Positions 54,701-64,000 are shown, numbered from the stretch's first letter. The stretch is 64,000 nucleotides of DNA from Atrichornis clamosus (GCA_013400975.1 WBMZ01012192.1:186001-250000), one strand, 5' to 3'. The notes: a model not told the origin generated them from the sequence alone. Numbers and translations: made by a program.

Positions 54701-57700
54701 ACATATATATATGAAATATATATTATGTAGGGTGTGTAAACCTATAAACAACTGCATCAGAAATTAAACTAAAGAATCATAGCTCCAGTAATTTAGGCAC
54801 TGGCTGAGAGTCTGAGCCGCATCATCAAGAATGCTCAGGGTCTACTCTTTTTGGTTCAGCGCAGACACCACCACTGCTTCCCTCCTCTTTTTGTTATGTG
54901 CTATTCATCACAGGCTTAATGAGGAAGGAAGTTACTAAAAACATAGGCGTCCTCAAAAATGTGGTGTGGATTGTGCAGCTCAGTGAAGAAATACAGATTA
55001 ATCTTCCTTAACTCAACTCTTCCTCTAACTGTTACATATGCATGTGAAGATCATGAGGACTGCCCACTTATGTTCTCTCAGTAACCCAATTCTGGGTGTC
55101 CTCATTTAGATTTTTTTTCAATCATGCTACTTAATGAGCCAAATGACAATAAAGTCAGATATCTACAAAGTAGCAAGAGTTCATTCAAAATTATTCTTTA
55201 TTCTCAAGCAGGCAAAAACCTTAAAATTCTGAAGTAATTTTCACTACTAAATTTCCATTTAATCTATGCATAGTATTGCTGTCACTTTAGAAAGTTTATT
55301 AACTTTTCTCCAAATACTCTATTTTTAAATAAAAATCTTGTTTTCTCATTTGATAATTTTATTGTGTGACAATATTAAGGTACTAAAAATACTTGTTTCC
55401 TAAAGCCTACATTCACTTGACATTAAAAAATACAGAAATTAGTGGGTTTGGTTTTATAAATGGTCTTGACACAGGGTCACACTTCTACTCACTGCTCTCT
55501 TTCTTCTCTTTCTCCTCAGCCACTGCAGTTCAGACAGAAAGGGCCATTCAGAACTAGAGTCAGTCTCTGTACAAATTACAATTTAAGAATTTCATGGCAT
55601 TATTTTAAACTACTTATATACATTGTCCAAAACAAAAGTAGATTAAGATCAGCAAAATTAGAGCCACCCTTGCTACTGAAAAGTTCGTATTTTTACATAC
55701 ATAAAATATATCAAAACTCAAGTAATTTAGAAATCTTAAAGTTAAAGCATGCAAGGTGAGGAACAGAGATTATAGCCTGGGCTTAGAATATACGTTTTCT
55801 TCCATCTCATTACCTCAAAAGCATTAATATCACTGATTGAATTTAGTGATTTGCAGAAGAAAGCTAAATACAGGTCTGTGGATGAAAATCTTACAGCTGC
55901 TTTTTGAAAAATCTAAATTCCCTTGCAATGATTGTGAAAAAAGTCAGATTAGTATCTATTTTTCAAGTTTTTCTAAATAATCAGCAATTTTATAAACACT
56001 GTTAGCCTAATATTCAAATTTTCCAAGTTATATATATGATTATTTCCAATATTGAAAATCTCATAACGTAAGGAAAAACATACCAAGGTCCTGCAACTGC
56101 TTGGAGACTTGTGTTCCATAAGTTCTTTGGATGATATGTGGCCTACTTTTACTTTCCTGATAAGAAAAATATGTGAAATTTTCTTCTAATTAATAATGTC
56201 AAGTGAAAAATGTGGCACTACTTTCAGTATTTATAATTTTTTTCTATAAAATGCAAGCTACCATAGTACCACTTTGAGATAGTGCTAATTTGAAGCAATC
56301 TATTTGCAATCCTGAGCAACTCATAGAGCCGCTCTGCTTTAGCAAATTGACGAATCTACAGAATGGAAGTGTCACAGATGTCTTTGACATTACCTGAAAA
56401 AAGTCCTTTAAAAGCCTTAGTGTTAGAGAACACTTATTCCAATAAATTTGTTGAATTTATTCCAATACATCAAACTAGAAAGTCTATATCTGGTTGAAAT
56501 CTTCCTCCCACAGATGAAAAGCAACTATTACTATTTATGAAAAAATTCCTAATTGCAGCAAAATGCAAGAAACCAATCAATATGCTATCCTTAAGAGGAC
56601 TATTTAATCCTGTTTTATTGGTGTATACCACACTTAAAAAGGACAAGACTTTTAATGCATATTTTCTTTAGAAGTCTGACATACCCCAAATTATCACATT
56701 TGTATCTATTCTAGAAATCAACTCTCTTCTTCTGTAACACCTCCTCTGCAGAGCCTGCCAAGACAAGCAATTCTTTTCAAAGGGTAGGATGTTACTGTTC
56801 TCTGACTTCATAAGAAATACATAACACACTGAAGGACAATACTGCAGACTTTTCCTGTATTTTGGGGGGAAGGGGAGGGAGTTTTATATATTATATACTT
56901 TAGTTAAGATTAACCAAGCTTAATAAACTATATGCTGAAAGCTGTGTTCAAGATATTTATCTCACATAGTGCAATCAAAAAATGAACCTCTGAAAGCTTT
57001 CTGTGGCTGTATTATTTTATTTTCAGTAGTTCTGAGAAAATTATGCATCTCATCTGTGTTATCATTCAGAATTCAACTTGAAACCTTGAATTGGCAAATG
57101 GTATCTCACTTCTATAACCAGAACTTTTGCTCTACTTACAATTTTTACTGAAATACCACACAGAGAGATATCTTGGTTTCCTTTGTTCACCCAAGCAAGA
57201 CATTTACGTCTTTCTCCTACGTGAACATCATTGTATAAATAAAATCTCCATGAATTTCCTGTGTTTGTGTTGTCAGTTTTCAGAATTACAACCTTTATGA
57301 ACATGTGCTACATCAAACAGACACAGAGCTTGTGCTGTTGTTCTGGGGGAGACTGAGAAGTTCTTTCGGATGTAATATTTTCCCACGTTTCTGAAGTTTC
57401 ATGTACCGTCCAATAATTGACTGTCCAAATGGTACCAATTCCTCTGAATGTTTATCCGGTTTCTTTGACAGTATCAGTCAATGATTTTGCAAATCTTTAT
57501 TTGTACTCTAAGTTCAGCTTTACAGTCACTAAAAGGTTCTGCAGCATTAATTATTTGTCATATACTATACACACACTGTCATGTACGAGACAAGCTTGAG
57601 AACTTTCATACAGCGTCTGGAATGTGTCCTACAGACCAAGCAGGACACAAACTTTAAGAATTCTCTGTTTCAATGTTGCAGAATCATTTCACTGAAAATC

Positions 57701-60700
57701 ACTCAAATATTTGAGTCATTCAAAAGGTAGAAATCTATGTAATTTTACTACTGTCGATGAAATGGTGTCAGCTCTATTAACAGCTAAAGTTTTAGAACCA
57801 GCTGTATTATAATACTTAACATTAAATACAAAAATAATAATAGCTAAATATTTGCATAAATGCAGTCCTACATGCTGATCCAGCATAGTCATGCATTTCA
57901 ACATAATCATTTAAACTATACAGTGACCACTGATTAATACATACAAAGTGTAAGATACTCAGATATTATTATCTCCTTAATTAAGCTTTTTGTGGAAACA
58001 TGGTAGGTCAAGAGCAACTGATGCAACTATTTAGAGAGGAACGTATAAATAAGTTCCAGATCCCTTCTGTGAATTTATAAACACTGTAGCTCAAGTTGAT
58101 CAAATTTATAAACACTTTTTGACAGTCCAAAACCATGTGTTATGGAAACAGTTTTATTTATCCCAGCATCTAAATGATTAAAATAGGAAACTAAGGATTA
58201 AAGAAAAGCAGAGAAAAATCATACGTAAATCATAATTACACATTTCCTACCTTAAATACATTCAAATCAAGTGTTTTAAAATACTTTTCATTTTAATATG
58301 AATGCATGAGATGTATCATTCATTAATTTATTCTAATGCTTTTATTTGCTGTTCCTTGAGCACTCTCCCAAACCAAATAAATTAGACAAAAATAAACTCA
58401 CTGCAGTGTGGGTCAGATCCATTGGTTCTATCAAGTACAAATAAGTACTGTCTTCAAACATGCCACTAGAACATGGAGAAAAAGAGGTGATATTTATGAA
58501 TACAAGGCAATTAGCTTGACCCCAGGATATGAATTTTGATGAGACAAAACCAAACTTAGGGCTGAAAAACTAATTAATATTAAAATAAATCCCATATATG
58601 TTCGTTACTATCACATGTAGCTAAAGGTAGGATTGGGGTTTATTTTAAGATATCTGGCACCTTTTAAAGAAATAACACTAAGTGTAATGGCAAAGCAATG
58701 ATAAAGTACCAAAAAAGTAAAGATTTGACCTTGGAAAGAGGAAATTGAGACACGCATTAGCATGCAGAATATAATTGACAGCTGAGCTGCACTTAACAGT
58801 AACTAATTCTAGTAAGGGCTAATTTCTTGCATTTTTTTGCTTGTACAATCTAACAAAAAGATCAACTTTTCTATTGGCTGACAGAATAATACATGAATAC
58901 TGAACACACAAACTGCTAAAATACAATTCTTGTTTGTCCTTTACCATAATAAGTCATCTGGGGAAATATTTACTTGCACTTACTATATTCAAAGGTTTCA
59001 TGAGACAGCATCAAAACACTAATTCCAATGATACTAAGAAAAATTGCTAGCAATTTGGCATAGCTGCTGCTGGCATTTCAAAGCATCAAAAATCTTTGAG
59101 CCTGTAGAGTTTCAGTCCCTCCCATATTAAGAGAGAACATTCAAGAATGATAATTAGTTATGGCCTTGTTTAAAAAATGAGAACATGCACTTACTGAAGT
59201 CCATTACAAGTTGAAAGAGCAGCTTTGGAATCCTTGACACCTCTGATATTTCCATGGTAGTAACAATGCTCTCCCCCCTAATAATTTTTAAAAACAAACA
59301 ATCACACACACAAAATTGCCCTGATTTAATGTCTATTGCTTAAAACAAATGCAAAAAAAAGATCTAACAGTAGCAATACAAATTTACCTCATTTAAGTAG
59401 TTGTCTTTACTGTCTATCAGCAATAAGCCCAACTAAACTAAAACTAAAAAGGATTCTCAAAAAATTTTATTAAAAACCCCTTAAGTGTGGTTGTCTCAAC
59501 CATTGTTTGAAAAACCTACTATTCAACACAAAAGTATTCTTAATTCTGGTGTCGTGTCATCTGAACTCCAACAAGCATATTGAATCCATTCTCCATGCAA
59601 TTATTATAACTCAAGAAGTACAAAAATGTAAATATTCTTTGTCTATGACAGCATTATTTCCATTTTGCATCTTATTTAATGAGTTATTCAGATTCTGAAT
59701 TAAATTCCTAACAGGCTACTGTGTATAATTAAATCAAAGTACTACACAGAAGGCAATCACTATGTGTTTACCTTTCCTTCAATAAGAATGCATAAAAATT
59801 ATTTTTAACAGCTAAATTGTGATTATCTTTCTCACACAAAGCTTTTCAAGATTTTTTTTTTTTTTAATTATCATCTGAGTAAAGAAATTGCAATTTCTTC
59901 TTTGGTAATTTTTGTAATTAACTACCTCTTTCTAGAAAATACAGTACTTTCCATTGAGATCTCACTTCTTTAGATCCAAACCAGGAAATAGAGCAACCTT
60001 TTACCTAGGTCTAAAAAGTATTATAAGACACTGCAAAAGACCAGGACACAGTCTTTATTTGACATGTTACACAAATTGTGTGGGGTTTGGTGTGTTTTTT
60101 TACTATATCTAATGAAGCCTTTTGCAGATTAACGTGACCTCAGGAGCTCTATTATTGCTTCTAAATAAAAAAATTCAGAAAACATCCTCTAGAAGTTTGG
60201 ATCAAGTTACTGCAGCATCCAAAGGTAGCCCATTTGCTGAGTCTGAAGTTCTAATATCATTTTCCAGTCAGATTCATGATTCAGCAACCGCAGTGCTCAA
60301 TGCTAGTGCTGCAGCTGACAATTGCATGAGCTTGTCTAAATGCCAAAGGGAATTGTTTTCTTGCATCATTTAGCATTTTTGCCTATTCTGCGGAGTTCTG
60401 AGTCTTAATGATACAACTTCCTTTGTATGTTACATGAAACAATTTTTCTTTTTTAGTGGAAGAAAATAAAACAGCATATTTCAGTAACTACATTGCAATG
60501 TAATTGTTTAATTCTGCCCTAACCTGACATATATTATCTGAGATTCTCTATAGCAAGGGCAAAATAATAAACTAGACATCTAATACTTGCACACATAACA
60601 GTCCTGACTTTCTGAAGGCATGAATGCAACTGGAATGCTTGCTTGCCTTCGCTCTAAACACAGATATTCACACATAATAAGTTCACAAGAAATATTCCGG

Positions 60701-61488
60701 CATTTCTACCAAATACGAGAAAAGTAATTCCCTGAAAACGTAGCTTGTAACCTTCCTAGGAACCTTCTAGTCCTCATTTTGTTACCACTAACAAACAAAA
60801 AGACTAATCTGGTTGTCTTAGGGCTGAACTACCTTGTATAAATTTAATCTGGCTTTGGATCTATAGCCTATGGCACCGAATTCAAATTGGGAGCTAGTTT
60901 GACAAACTTAATTAATTGGATGTCTCCAGCAATATGCTGATTTTGTAATAACTCCAGAGGTTCGTGTTTCAGTTAAATCTTTCATTTTCTGTTTCACAAC
61001 TGCATAATTCTTGCAAAGAAAAGTCACTGCAAGTTTTTTGGGTTTGTTTAAATGTCTTACATTACCATTATTCTTTCTCCTTGCACTTTGTGCTAAGGAC
61101 ACATAAATAATTAATGAAGACTAATCTGATGGTGGCTTCAACCCCTCCACCTCCTACATTTTACAAGACGTAACTGTTCTGGCAGTAAAAGATCTTCTTC
61201 ACTACTACCACCTACAAATGCCTACTCCTCACCCCCAAACACAGCTTTCCTTTTTTGTATAATTCCTCTTGTATTACTGAGATATCCTTACAAGATGAGA
61301 TCACAGTTAGCTTATATATGTGGAAAAACGCTTCTGATATTTTTAAGTCTTGCAAAACATTTTTTGTCTCTTTAACATTTTAATGGCATTGTTCCCTCAG
61401 AAAGACAATTTAAGAACACAATACCTTAGAAAGCTTTGCTTTTCCGTCTTCATAGTGAATCTCCACATAATTGGAAGATAACAAGTCA
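15723..61488 (-). CDS. ADAM23: ADAM23, disintegrin and metalloproteinase domain-containing protein 23 (5'-truncated by window edge)
   Basis: Conceptual splicing of 23 exons (plus one alternative exon) on the minus strand gives 662 residues from the prodomain to the stop; residue numbers in all entries count from the first full codon here. Domains in order: prodomain (1-119) ending in RRKRRKRA; metalloprotease-like domain (120-about 329); disintegrin-like (about 330-426) with AVNECD at 393-398; cysteine-rich (427-579); EGF-like (580-about 605); stalk; one membrane span (about 622-640); basic tail ending DPSQQGPI. The tail NVKKRRFDP and the span [20 protein letters not shown] identify ADAM23 rather than ADAM22 or ADAM11. 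The zinc-binding histidines are absent, as known for this family branch. Known role (family knowledge): neuronal surface receptor for LGI1 and ligand of integrin alpha-v-beta-3, without protease activity. The human protein, from memory, is 832 residues, so about 170 N-terminal residues lie beyond position 64,000. All splice phases agree, and no frameshift or internal stop was found. Confidence 0.97.
15772..22009 (-). other. ADAM23: ADAM23 intron (alpha exon to last exon)
   Basis: The largest intron in the window, 6.2 kb. It contains a small GC-richer patch near 20310-20410 and a TGAGTCAC AP-1-like 8-mer near 16112. No further coding exon was recognised. Confidence 0.75.
22010..22100 (-). CDS. 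ADAM23: ADAM23 window exon 22, transmembrane exon (alpha-type)
   Basis: 91 bp, phase 1 to phase 2. Residues 618-646: [20 protein letters not shown] then VLGGTGWGF. This is the span of the reference mammalian isoform, identical over most of its length. Acceptor ATCACAG|GTCCTAG, donor AA|GTAAGC. Confidence 0.97.
26663..26753 (-). CDS. ADAM23: ADAM23 alternative transmembrane exon (beta-type)
   Basis: 91 bp in phase 1 to phase 2, like the alpha exon. It encodes [20 protein letters not shown] then IFGGTGWGI, preceded by a split Val and followed by a split Glu when joined to the last exon. The acceptor has a long pyrimidine tract ending CTCCACACAG; donor GA|GTAAGC has the same intronic hexamer as the alpha exon. 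By my alignment 14 of 29 residues match the alpha exon, including GGTGWG, which points to an old exon duplication. Isoforms with different membrane spans (beta) are, as I recall, reported for mammalian ADAM23. Confidence 0.9.
27625..27651. repeat. (CA)n-like microsatellite
   Basis: Imperfect CA/CG alternation, ACACACGCAAACACACGCAC and following bases, in the intron between the EGF exon and the alpha exon side of the beta exon. Confidence 0.7.
30139..30250 (-). CDS. ADAM23: ADAM23 window exon 21 (EGF-like and stalk)
   Basis: Residues 580-616 plus one base: [20 protein letters not shown] closes the EGF-like module, then [16 protein letters not shown] forms the stalk. 112 bp. Acceptor TTTCCCAG. 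The donor is AAGG|GTTTGT, weak compared with the other donors of this gene, and sits just before the alternative membrane exons. The stalk differs from remembered mammalian sequence while the EGF part is conserved. Confidence 0.95.
32066..32234 (-). CDS. ADAM23: ADAM23 window exon 20 (cysteine-rich end)
   Basis: Residues 523 (split) to 579. It begins [20 protein letters not shown], contains [19 protein letters not shown] and ends KVCSGHG. 169 bp. Acceptor TTCTCCTAG, donor GGG|GTGAGT. NIS is a potential sequon. Confidence 0.97.
33207..33326 (-). CDS. ADAM23: ADAM23 window exon 19 (cysteine-rich)
   Basis: Residues 483 (split) to 522 plus two bases: [20 protein letters not shown] then [19 protein letters not shown]. 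120 bp. Acceptor TTTTACAG, donor AG|GTAAAA. NLT is a potential sequon. Confidence 0.97.
34789..34894 (-). CDS. ADAM23: ADAM23 window exon 18 (cysteine-rich)
   Basis: Residues 448 (split) to 482 plus two bases: [20 protein letters not shown] then [14 protein letters not shown]. 106 bp. Acceptor TTGTCAACAG, donor CA|GTAAGT. [16 protein letters not shown] is near-identical to the mammalian protein. Confidence 0.97.
36150..36213 (-). CDS. ADAM23: ADAM23 window exon 17 (cysteine-rich)
   Basis: Residues 427-447 plus one base: [20 protein letters not shown] then S. Acceptor TTATTTAG, donor TCTA|GTAGGT. CYNGxCxTRxxQC is the typical start of the ADAM cysteine-rich region. Confidence 0.96.
36706..36756 (-). 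CDS. ADAM23: ADAM23 window exon 16 (disintegrin/cysteine-rich junction)
   Basis: Residues 410-426: [17 protein letters not shown]. 51 bp, phase 0. Acceptor TTTTTTTCAG, donor CAG|GTATGC. CPPNxxKxDGxxC is a family-wide signature. Confidence 0.96.
37577..37601. repeat. Perfect short inverted repeat
   Basis: TTATATAAACTT, one G, then AAGTTTATATAA: 12-bp perfect arms around one base, in an ADAM23 intron just left of a CR1 copy. No gene function is suggested. Confidence 0.75.
37852..38242 (+). repeat. CR1 LINE 3' end inside an ADAM23 intron
   Basis: About 390 bp from GTTGTTTAGTCTGGAGAAG through CTACAACAACCTGAAAGGAG, CATTGGAACAGGCTGCCCGG and GGGACATGGTTTAGTGG to the terminal AAATGATTCTATG. It is 5'-truncated as usual for CR1, lies opposite to ADAM23 transcription and is the best preserved copy here. 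Confidence 0.93.
38664..38744 (-). CDS. ADAM23: ADAM23 window exon 15 (disintegrin loop)
   Basis: Residues 383-409: [20 protein letters not shown] then CTGDSGQ. 81 bp, phase 0. Acceptor TTCTAG, donor CAG|GTATGC. AVNECD (393-398) occupies the disintegrin loop and is the element reported to bind integrin alpha-v-beta-3 in mammalian ADAM23. It is intact here. Confidence 0.97.
38883..38969 (-). CDS. ADAM23: ADAM23 window exon 14 (disintegrin-like domain)
   Basis: Residues 354-382: [20 protein letters not shown] then GPCCNTSCL. 87 bp, phase 0. Acceptor TTTTCTTCAG, donor CTT|GTGAGT. Cysteine spacing fits the disintegrin fold. NTS is a potential glycosylation sequon. Relative to remembered mammalian CCNNTSCL it looks one Asn shorter. 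Confidence 0.96.
39735..39806 (-). CDS. ADAM23: ADAM23 window exon 13 (disintegrin-like domain start; GC donor)
   Basis: Residues 330-353: [20 protein letters not shown] then GFRM. 72 bp, phase 0 at both ends. Acceptor TTTCTTTCAG. The donor reads ATG|GCAAGT, a non-canonical GC donor: the nearest GT (GCAA|GTAGTT) would add four bases and break the frame with the next exon. CGNGxVExGEECDCG is the standard disintegrin domain opening. Confidence 0.95.
42367..42466 (-). CDS. ADAM23: ADAM23 window exon 12 (end of metalloprotease-like domain)
   Basis: Residues 296 (split) to 329: [20 protein letters not shown] then [13 protein letters not shown]. Acceptor CATTTTAG, donor AAG|GTAATA. ACLFNRP is the conserved end of the metalloprotease fold before the disintegrin domain. 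Confidence 0.97.
43983..44031 (-). CDS. ADAM23: ADAM23 window exon 11 (49-bp microexon-like)
   Basis: Residues 280 (split) to 295 plus two bases: [15 protein letters not shown]. Start after GAGAAG and end before GGTATGT were fixed by phase on both sides; GG|GTATGT is the donor. WGGCIM matches the family. The acceptor region reads GAGAAG, a tandem AG pair three bases apart. Confidence 0.94.
45639..45729 (-). CDS. ADAM23: ADAM23 window exon 10 (degenerate zinc-site helix)
   Basis: Residues 250-279 plus one base: [20 protein letters not shown] then [10 protein letters not shown]. Aligned with the ADAM consensus HExxHxxGxxH, the three histidines become Q262, Q266 and W272 and the catalytic glutamate becomes S263; only G269 survives. 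This is direct sequence evidence for a catalytically dead protease domain. Acceptor AAATGCAG, donor CCGA|GTATGT. Confidence 0.97.
46502..46586 (-). CDS. ADAM23: ADAM23 window exon 9 (metalloprotease-like domain)
   Basis: Residues 221 (split) to 249: [19 protein letters not shown] then VTRGVGVNE. Acceptor TTTGTAAG, donor GAG|GTAATT. NVT is a potential N-glycosylation sequon. GGVCS is the conserved turn before the active-site helix in ADAMs. Confidence 0.97.
47432..47725 (-). repeat. CR1 LINE fragment inside an ADAM23 intron
   Basis: The plus strand shows CR1 complement blocks: CACTCCACAGCCTCTCTGGG, CAGCCTGTCCCAGCATC, TTTAAATGGAATTTCCTGTG and TTTCAGGTTG. More diverged than the copy at 37.9 kb and in sense with ADAM23. 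Confidence 0.8.
48552..48718 (-). CDS. ADAM23: ADAM23 window exon 8 (metalloprotease-like domain)
   Basis: Residues 166-220 plus two bases of 221. It begins [19 protein letters not shown], contains [20 protein letters not shown] and ends AVHLLS. 167 bp. Acceptor GCCCTCAG, donor TC|GTATGT. It is more GC-rich than neighbouring exons. The stretch [10 protein letters not shown] differs from mammals while the flanks are conserved. Confidence 0.97.
51093..51164 (-). CDS. ADAM23: ADAM23 window exon 7 (metalloprotease-like domain)
   Basis: Residues 142-165: [20 protein letters not shown] then LVDA. 72 bp, phase 0 at both ends. Acceptor TCCTTTTAG, donor GCT|GTAAGT. It matches mammalian [20 protein letters not shown]. 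Confidence 0.97.
54558..54623 (-). CDS. ADAM23: ADAM23 window exon 6 (start of metalloprotease-like domain)
   Basis: Residues 120-141: [20 protein letters not shown] then KM. 66 bp, phase 0 at both ends. Acceptor ATCCATCAG, donor ATG|GTAAGT. The [11 protein letters not shown] strand is the typical first beta strand of the reprolysin fold. Confidence 0.96.
55493..55566 (-). CDS. ADAM23: ADAM23 window exon 5 (prodomain end with furin-type site)
   Basis: Residues 95 (split) to 119, containing [13 protein letters not shown] and ending RRKRRKRA. The start after TTTGTACAG was chosen because it is the only nearby acceptor that keeps phase: a closer CTCTAG would break the frame. Donor GCA|GTGAGT. 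The polybasic run at 112-118 offers overlapping proprotein-convertase sites where the prodomain would be removed in the Golgi. Confidence 0.94.
56084..56156 (-). CDS. ADAM23: ADAM23 window exon 4 (prodomain)
   Basis: Residues 71-94 plus one base: [20 protein letters not shown] then LQDL. Acceptor TTATCAG, donor TTG|GTATGT. RPHIIQ is shared with mammalian ADAM23; the rest of this segment is one of the more divergent parts of the gene. Confidence 0.93.
58402..58465 (-). CDS. ADAM23: ADAM23 window exon 3 (prodomain)
   Basis: Residues 49 (split) to 70: [17 protein letters not shown] then THTA. Acceptor TTCTAG, donor GCA|GTGAGT. It corresponds to mammalian GMFEDDTFVYMIEPLEL. Phase joins the flanking exons exactly. 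Confidence 0.95.
59195..59277 (-). CDS. ADAM23: ADAM23 window exon 2 (prodomain)
   Basis: Residues 22-48 plus two bases of 49: [18 protein letters not shown] then [10 protein letters not shown]. Acceptor TTATTAG, donor CA|GTAAGT. It holds the conserved HCYYHG and STCNGLHG prodomain motifs found across ADAM prodomains. Confidence 0.96.
61425..61488 (-). CDS. ADAM23: ADAM23 window exon 1 (prodomain)
   Basis: Residues 1-21, [16 protein letters not shown] then AKLSK. The first base completes a codon begun in the previous exon, which is outside the window. Acceptor TTTGACAG, donor AAG|GTATTG. It matches the mammalian prodomain segment LLSSDYVEIHYENGK. Confidence 0.95.
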
Positions 61489-64000
61489 CTGTCAAAGAAA
61501 GGATAAATAAAGAAGAGAAAAATCTGAGTACTCTTTCTATTGCTACGGGTAGGTTTGAGTGGTTTTTGTTAGAATTTTCAAACCATTTTTATTTTCCTTG
61601 TACATTAGTTTTAAAAAAATCAAGCAGTTTGTGTTCAGTAAATGATGGTGCACTGAAAGTCAGAGTGCATTACAGAAGGGGGAATTTTATTCTGCAATCC
61701 AATCTCCTGTATTATAGCTTTACAATTACACTGTCAGCCTTCTAAATATGCCAAAAACACCCCCACGGTTTTAGAACTTTGCTTGCTGACAGTAACTGAC
61801 AAAATGTATGTTTAGTTTGTTTACCACTTTTAAATAAGTTTTACAATTTATCTAGAAGTTAGAGTATATATAAGGTTGAACAAATAAATACACTATTGTT
61901 ATGAAAACAAGAGTGCATACTCACTTCCACAAACTGCAAGTACTCAAATTTTTTTTCCAAAGTAATGTTCCTTAGAAAACACCACAACACACGACCCAAA
62001 ACATGCACCATACCACCCCTTTTCTTACTTTCACTTTTCATTCTCAGATACCTTTCTCACTCTTATTTTTTCCCTAAGTCTGGCAAGACAAATTTCTGAA
62101 GCATAAAAATTTCCCATACTGTGTAATTTACAATCCAGACTTGTTTTCTTTTGTTTTAAACTAAGGTTAGCTAGCCTGGACATATTCTGCAATAACATCA
62201 ATGCCCCATTCACATCTCACCACATTACAGAGTGCCCAGGGAGAGCAAAGCAAGTACGTATGTTAACTGGCCCCACCTAATATGCAAGATAAGCATTTTA
62301 CTTAATGTGATCCAGAATTCTTAGCATTTTTGAAGCCTCTAATGTACCCTTACAACAACAAAAAAAAGCCAAATCCCAAAAAAAAAATCATTAAGGGTTC
62401 TGATAGTGATACATATATTAAAACAAAAAATATCATTGCTACAAATAAAAAAATCATTATGGAAGCCTGGTCTGACAAAATAGGTCTGATGGGAATTCAC
62501 GACTAACAACAACCTATGATAATGGGTATCTCAAACTCAGATTCAGCTATCAACAATCCTGATAACACTTTAACTCTTGGCTCATAAAATCAATTCTTCA
62601 TGCCCCATTTATCAGGCACTACACTAGTGAGAGAGCATCCTGCAGAAGTCAGTTACCAGTGGTTCTCTTAAAACTTCTTTTTCATGAAACTGAAAGACCA
62701 TACTGTGGGCACTCTGTGCCTGCAAAACCAAGGCTAACAGCCCTGAAGACTAAAACATCACTTTGAAGGCAATATTAAAAAGACGTATTTTTTAAATGCA
62801 GATTTAAAAATAAATTCAGTTGCATAAAATCATTTAAACTTTATTTGTATCATAGTGAGCTATAAACTTTCTGCAGAAAATACAAATGCTATATAAATAG
62901 TGTAAGCATTTGACTACAAAGCAACCATTCACTTCTTCAACGTGGCAAGATTTGAAGCTTCTAAAAAGGCATAAATATGCAAAACAATTAAACTTTAGAG
63001 TGTTATAATGTCCTTTTATTCTTTGCATTTTTCATACTTGTTATGAAGCATAAAGACTACTGTTCTGGGTACTTGATGGGAATGGCAGATACAAGGCTAC
63101 AGGTAACTGACCTAAGTAAGAAAATTGAAAACTCTGATTACGATATAAGTATTTAAAGAAAAAAGAAATCAATGAGAATGATTAAACACTGGAACTATGC
63201 TCAATGTGATAGGGCCCTGATCAGATTCAGACTTTCACAGACAGTTCTGCTTGAAGTCACAGAGACCATTTGGTTTCCTCAAGCCAATTCCAGGATCAGT
63301 ATTTATCTACCTATTTTCAAATCAAGCTCACACTTTCATCCCCCCCTCTTTTGCCCTCTTCTAATAACCTTATATGACTGACCTTAGAACTGCTCTCTAT
63401 GCTATCTAGTGCTTCTTGCATCTCATAAGACTTGCAGTAGGTGATTTCTCACTGTGTACTGACTCACAACTAACTAGCTTAATTACAGCATTTCTCTCAG
63501 ATTTATCCTGTTTCGTGTGACATAAGTGCTGCTCAAAATTTCTTTCTCCATTTGGAGAATCTTTCCAGAGTTCAGCATTTTTTTCTTGGATTTTGGTTCC
63601 CTCTTCTGCCAATCTTTGCCATTCTTTAGCTTCTCATAACTTCCAACTGCTGAGGAATTCCTGATTCAGGTAGTATCCCACATGATAGGATATCTAACAT
63701 GGAATACTTATGATGGAAAACTTATATATATATATATATTTCTATATTTTACTAGTACAAAGCAAGGATGCAGCAGACAGACTTTTCCAGCAGAATCTAC
63801 ACTTTTCTCATGGCTGACTTTCCAACATGTGTTGAGTCTGTGTGGCAAGGTTTGGAGGGGCTATAGGAGTGGCTCTCTGTGAAGCTGCTAGAAGCTACTC
63901 CCATGTCCAACAGAGCCAGTGCCAGCCACCTCCAAGATGGACCTTTGGCATCTGCTGGATACAAGGCACATCAATGAAATTCTCCATACCAAACAAATTC
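61489..64000 (-). other. ADAM23: ADAM23 intron, upstream exon outside the window
   Basis: I searched for the preceding prodomain exon (mammalian VHLAQASFQIEAFG... region) and found no match. The intron appears to continue past the window edge. Confidence 0.7.
63724..63739. repeat. (TA)n microsatellite
   Basis: Eight uninterrupted TA units in the intron upstream of window exon 1; likely polymorphic. Confidence 0.8.

Noticed and set aside
55493..55557. Alternative start of window exon 5 after CTCTAG
   Set aside because: It would leave one base before the Ser-Glu-Trp frame while the previous exon needs two. Only the TACAG acceptor at 55567-55568 keeps phase.
15723..61488. Identity as ADAM22 or ADAM11, the closest paralogs
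   Set aside because: The short NVKKRRFDP...QQGPI tail, the AVNECDI loop context and [20 protein letters not shown] fit ADAM23. ADAM22 has a long cytoplasmic tail and ADAM11 ends differently.
61489..64000. Possible further prodomain exon near the right edge
   Set aside because: No minus-strand segment matched the preceding prodomain sequence with proper splice sites.

Overview
The window is vertebrate genomic DNA, most likely from a bird. It is AT-rich, has short exons separated by kilobase introns with GT...AG borders, and carries several CR1-type LINE fragments whose 3' end runs into the ATGATTCTATG motif typical of sauropsids. I recognise one protein-coding gene with certainty: ADAM23, on the minus strand. 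It reads from beyond the right edge of the window to a poly(A) site near 13.44 kb.

ADAM23 (right to left). I place 24 exons by conceptual splicing. All reading-frame phases join without a break and give 662 residues to the stop codon, starting inside the prodomain. The signal peptide and first prodomain exons are not here and should lie to the right of 64,000. In order, the exons encode the rest of the prodomain (61.5-55.5 kb, ending in a polybasic furin-type site), a metalloprotease-like domain with a destroyed zinc site (54.6-42.4 kb), the disintegrin-like domain with the AVNECD loop (39.8-36.7 kb), the cysteine-rich region (36.2-32.1 kb), an EGF-like exon (30.1 kb), two alternative transmembrane exons (beta at 26.7 kb, alpha at 22.0 kb) and a short basic cytoplasmic tail (15.7 kb). 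ADAM23 is a catalytically dead neuronal surface protein, known as an LGI1 receptor and an integrin alpha-v-beta-3 ligand.

The most interesting part is the 3' end. Two 91-bp exons with the same phases encode two different but related membrane spans. Including both creates a stop codon two codons past the junction. Skipping both shifts the last exon into a second open frame that gives a 45-residue alternative C-terminus. The window therefore shows a mutually exclusive cassette with three protein outcomes, matching the alpha/beta/gamma isoforms I recall being reported for mammalian ADAM23.

Left part (1-13.4 kb). This is downstream of ADAM23 and mostly empty. It holds a CpG-rich promoter-like island (about 2.10-2.50 kb) with a CRE-like site and a strong minus-strand splice donor, which suggests the first exon of another minus-strand gene lying to the left (possibly FAM237A by remembered human gene order, not shown). 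It also holds degraded CR1 pieces and one weak candidate plus-strand exon. I see no operons, CRISPR arrays, tRNA or rRNA genes, and no recognisable virus-derived gene.
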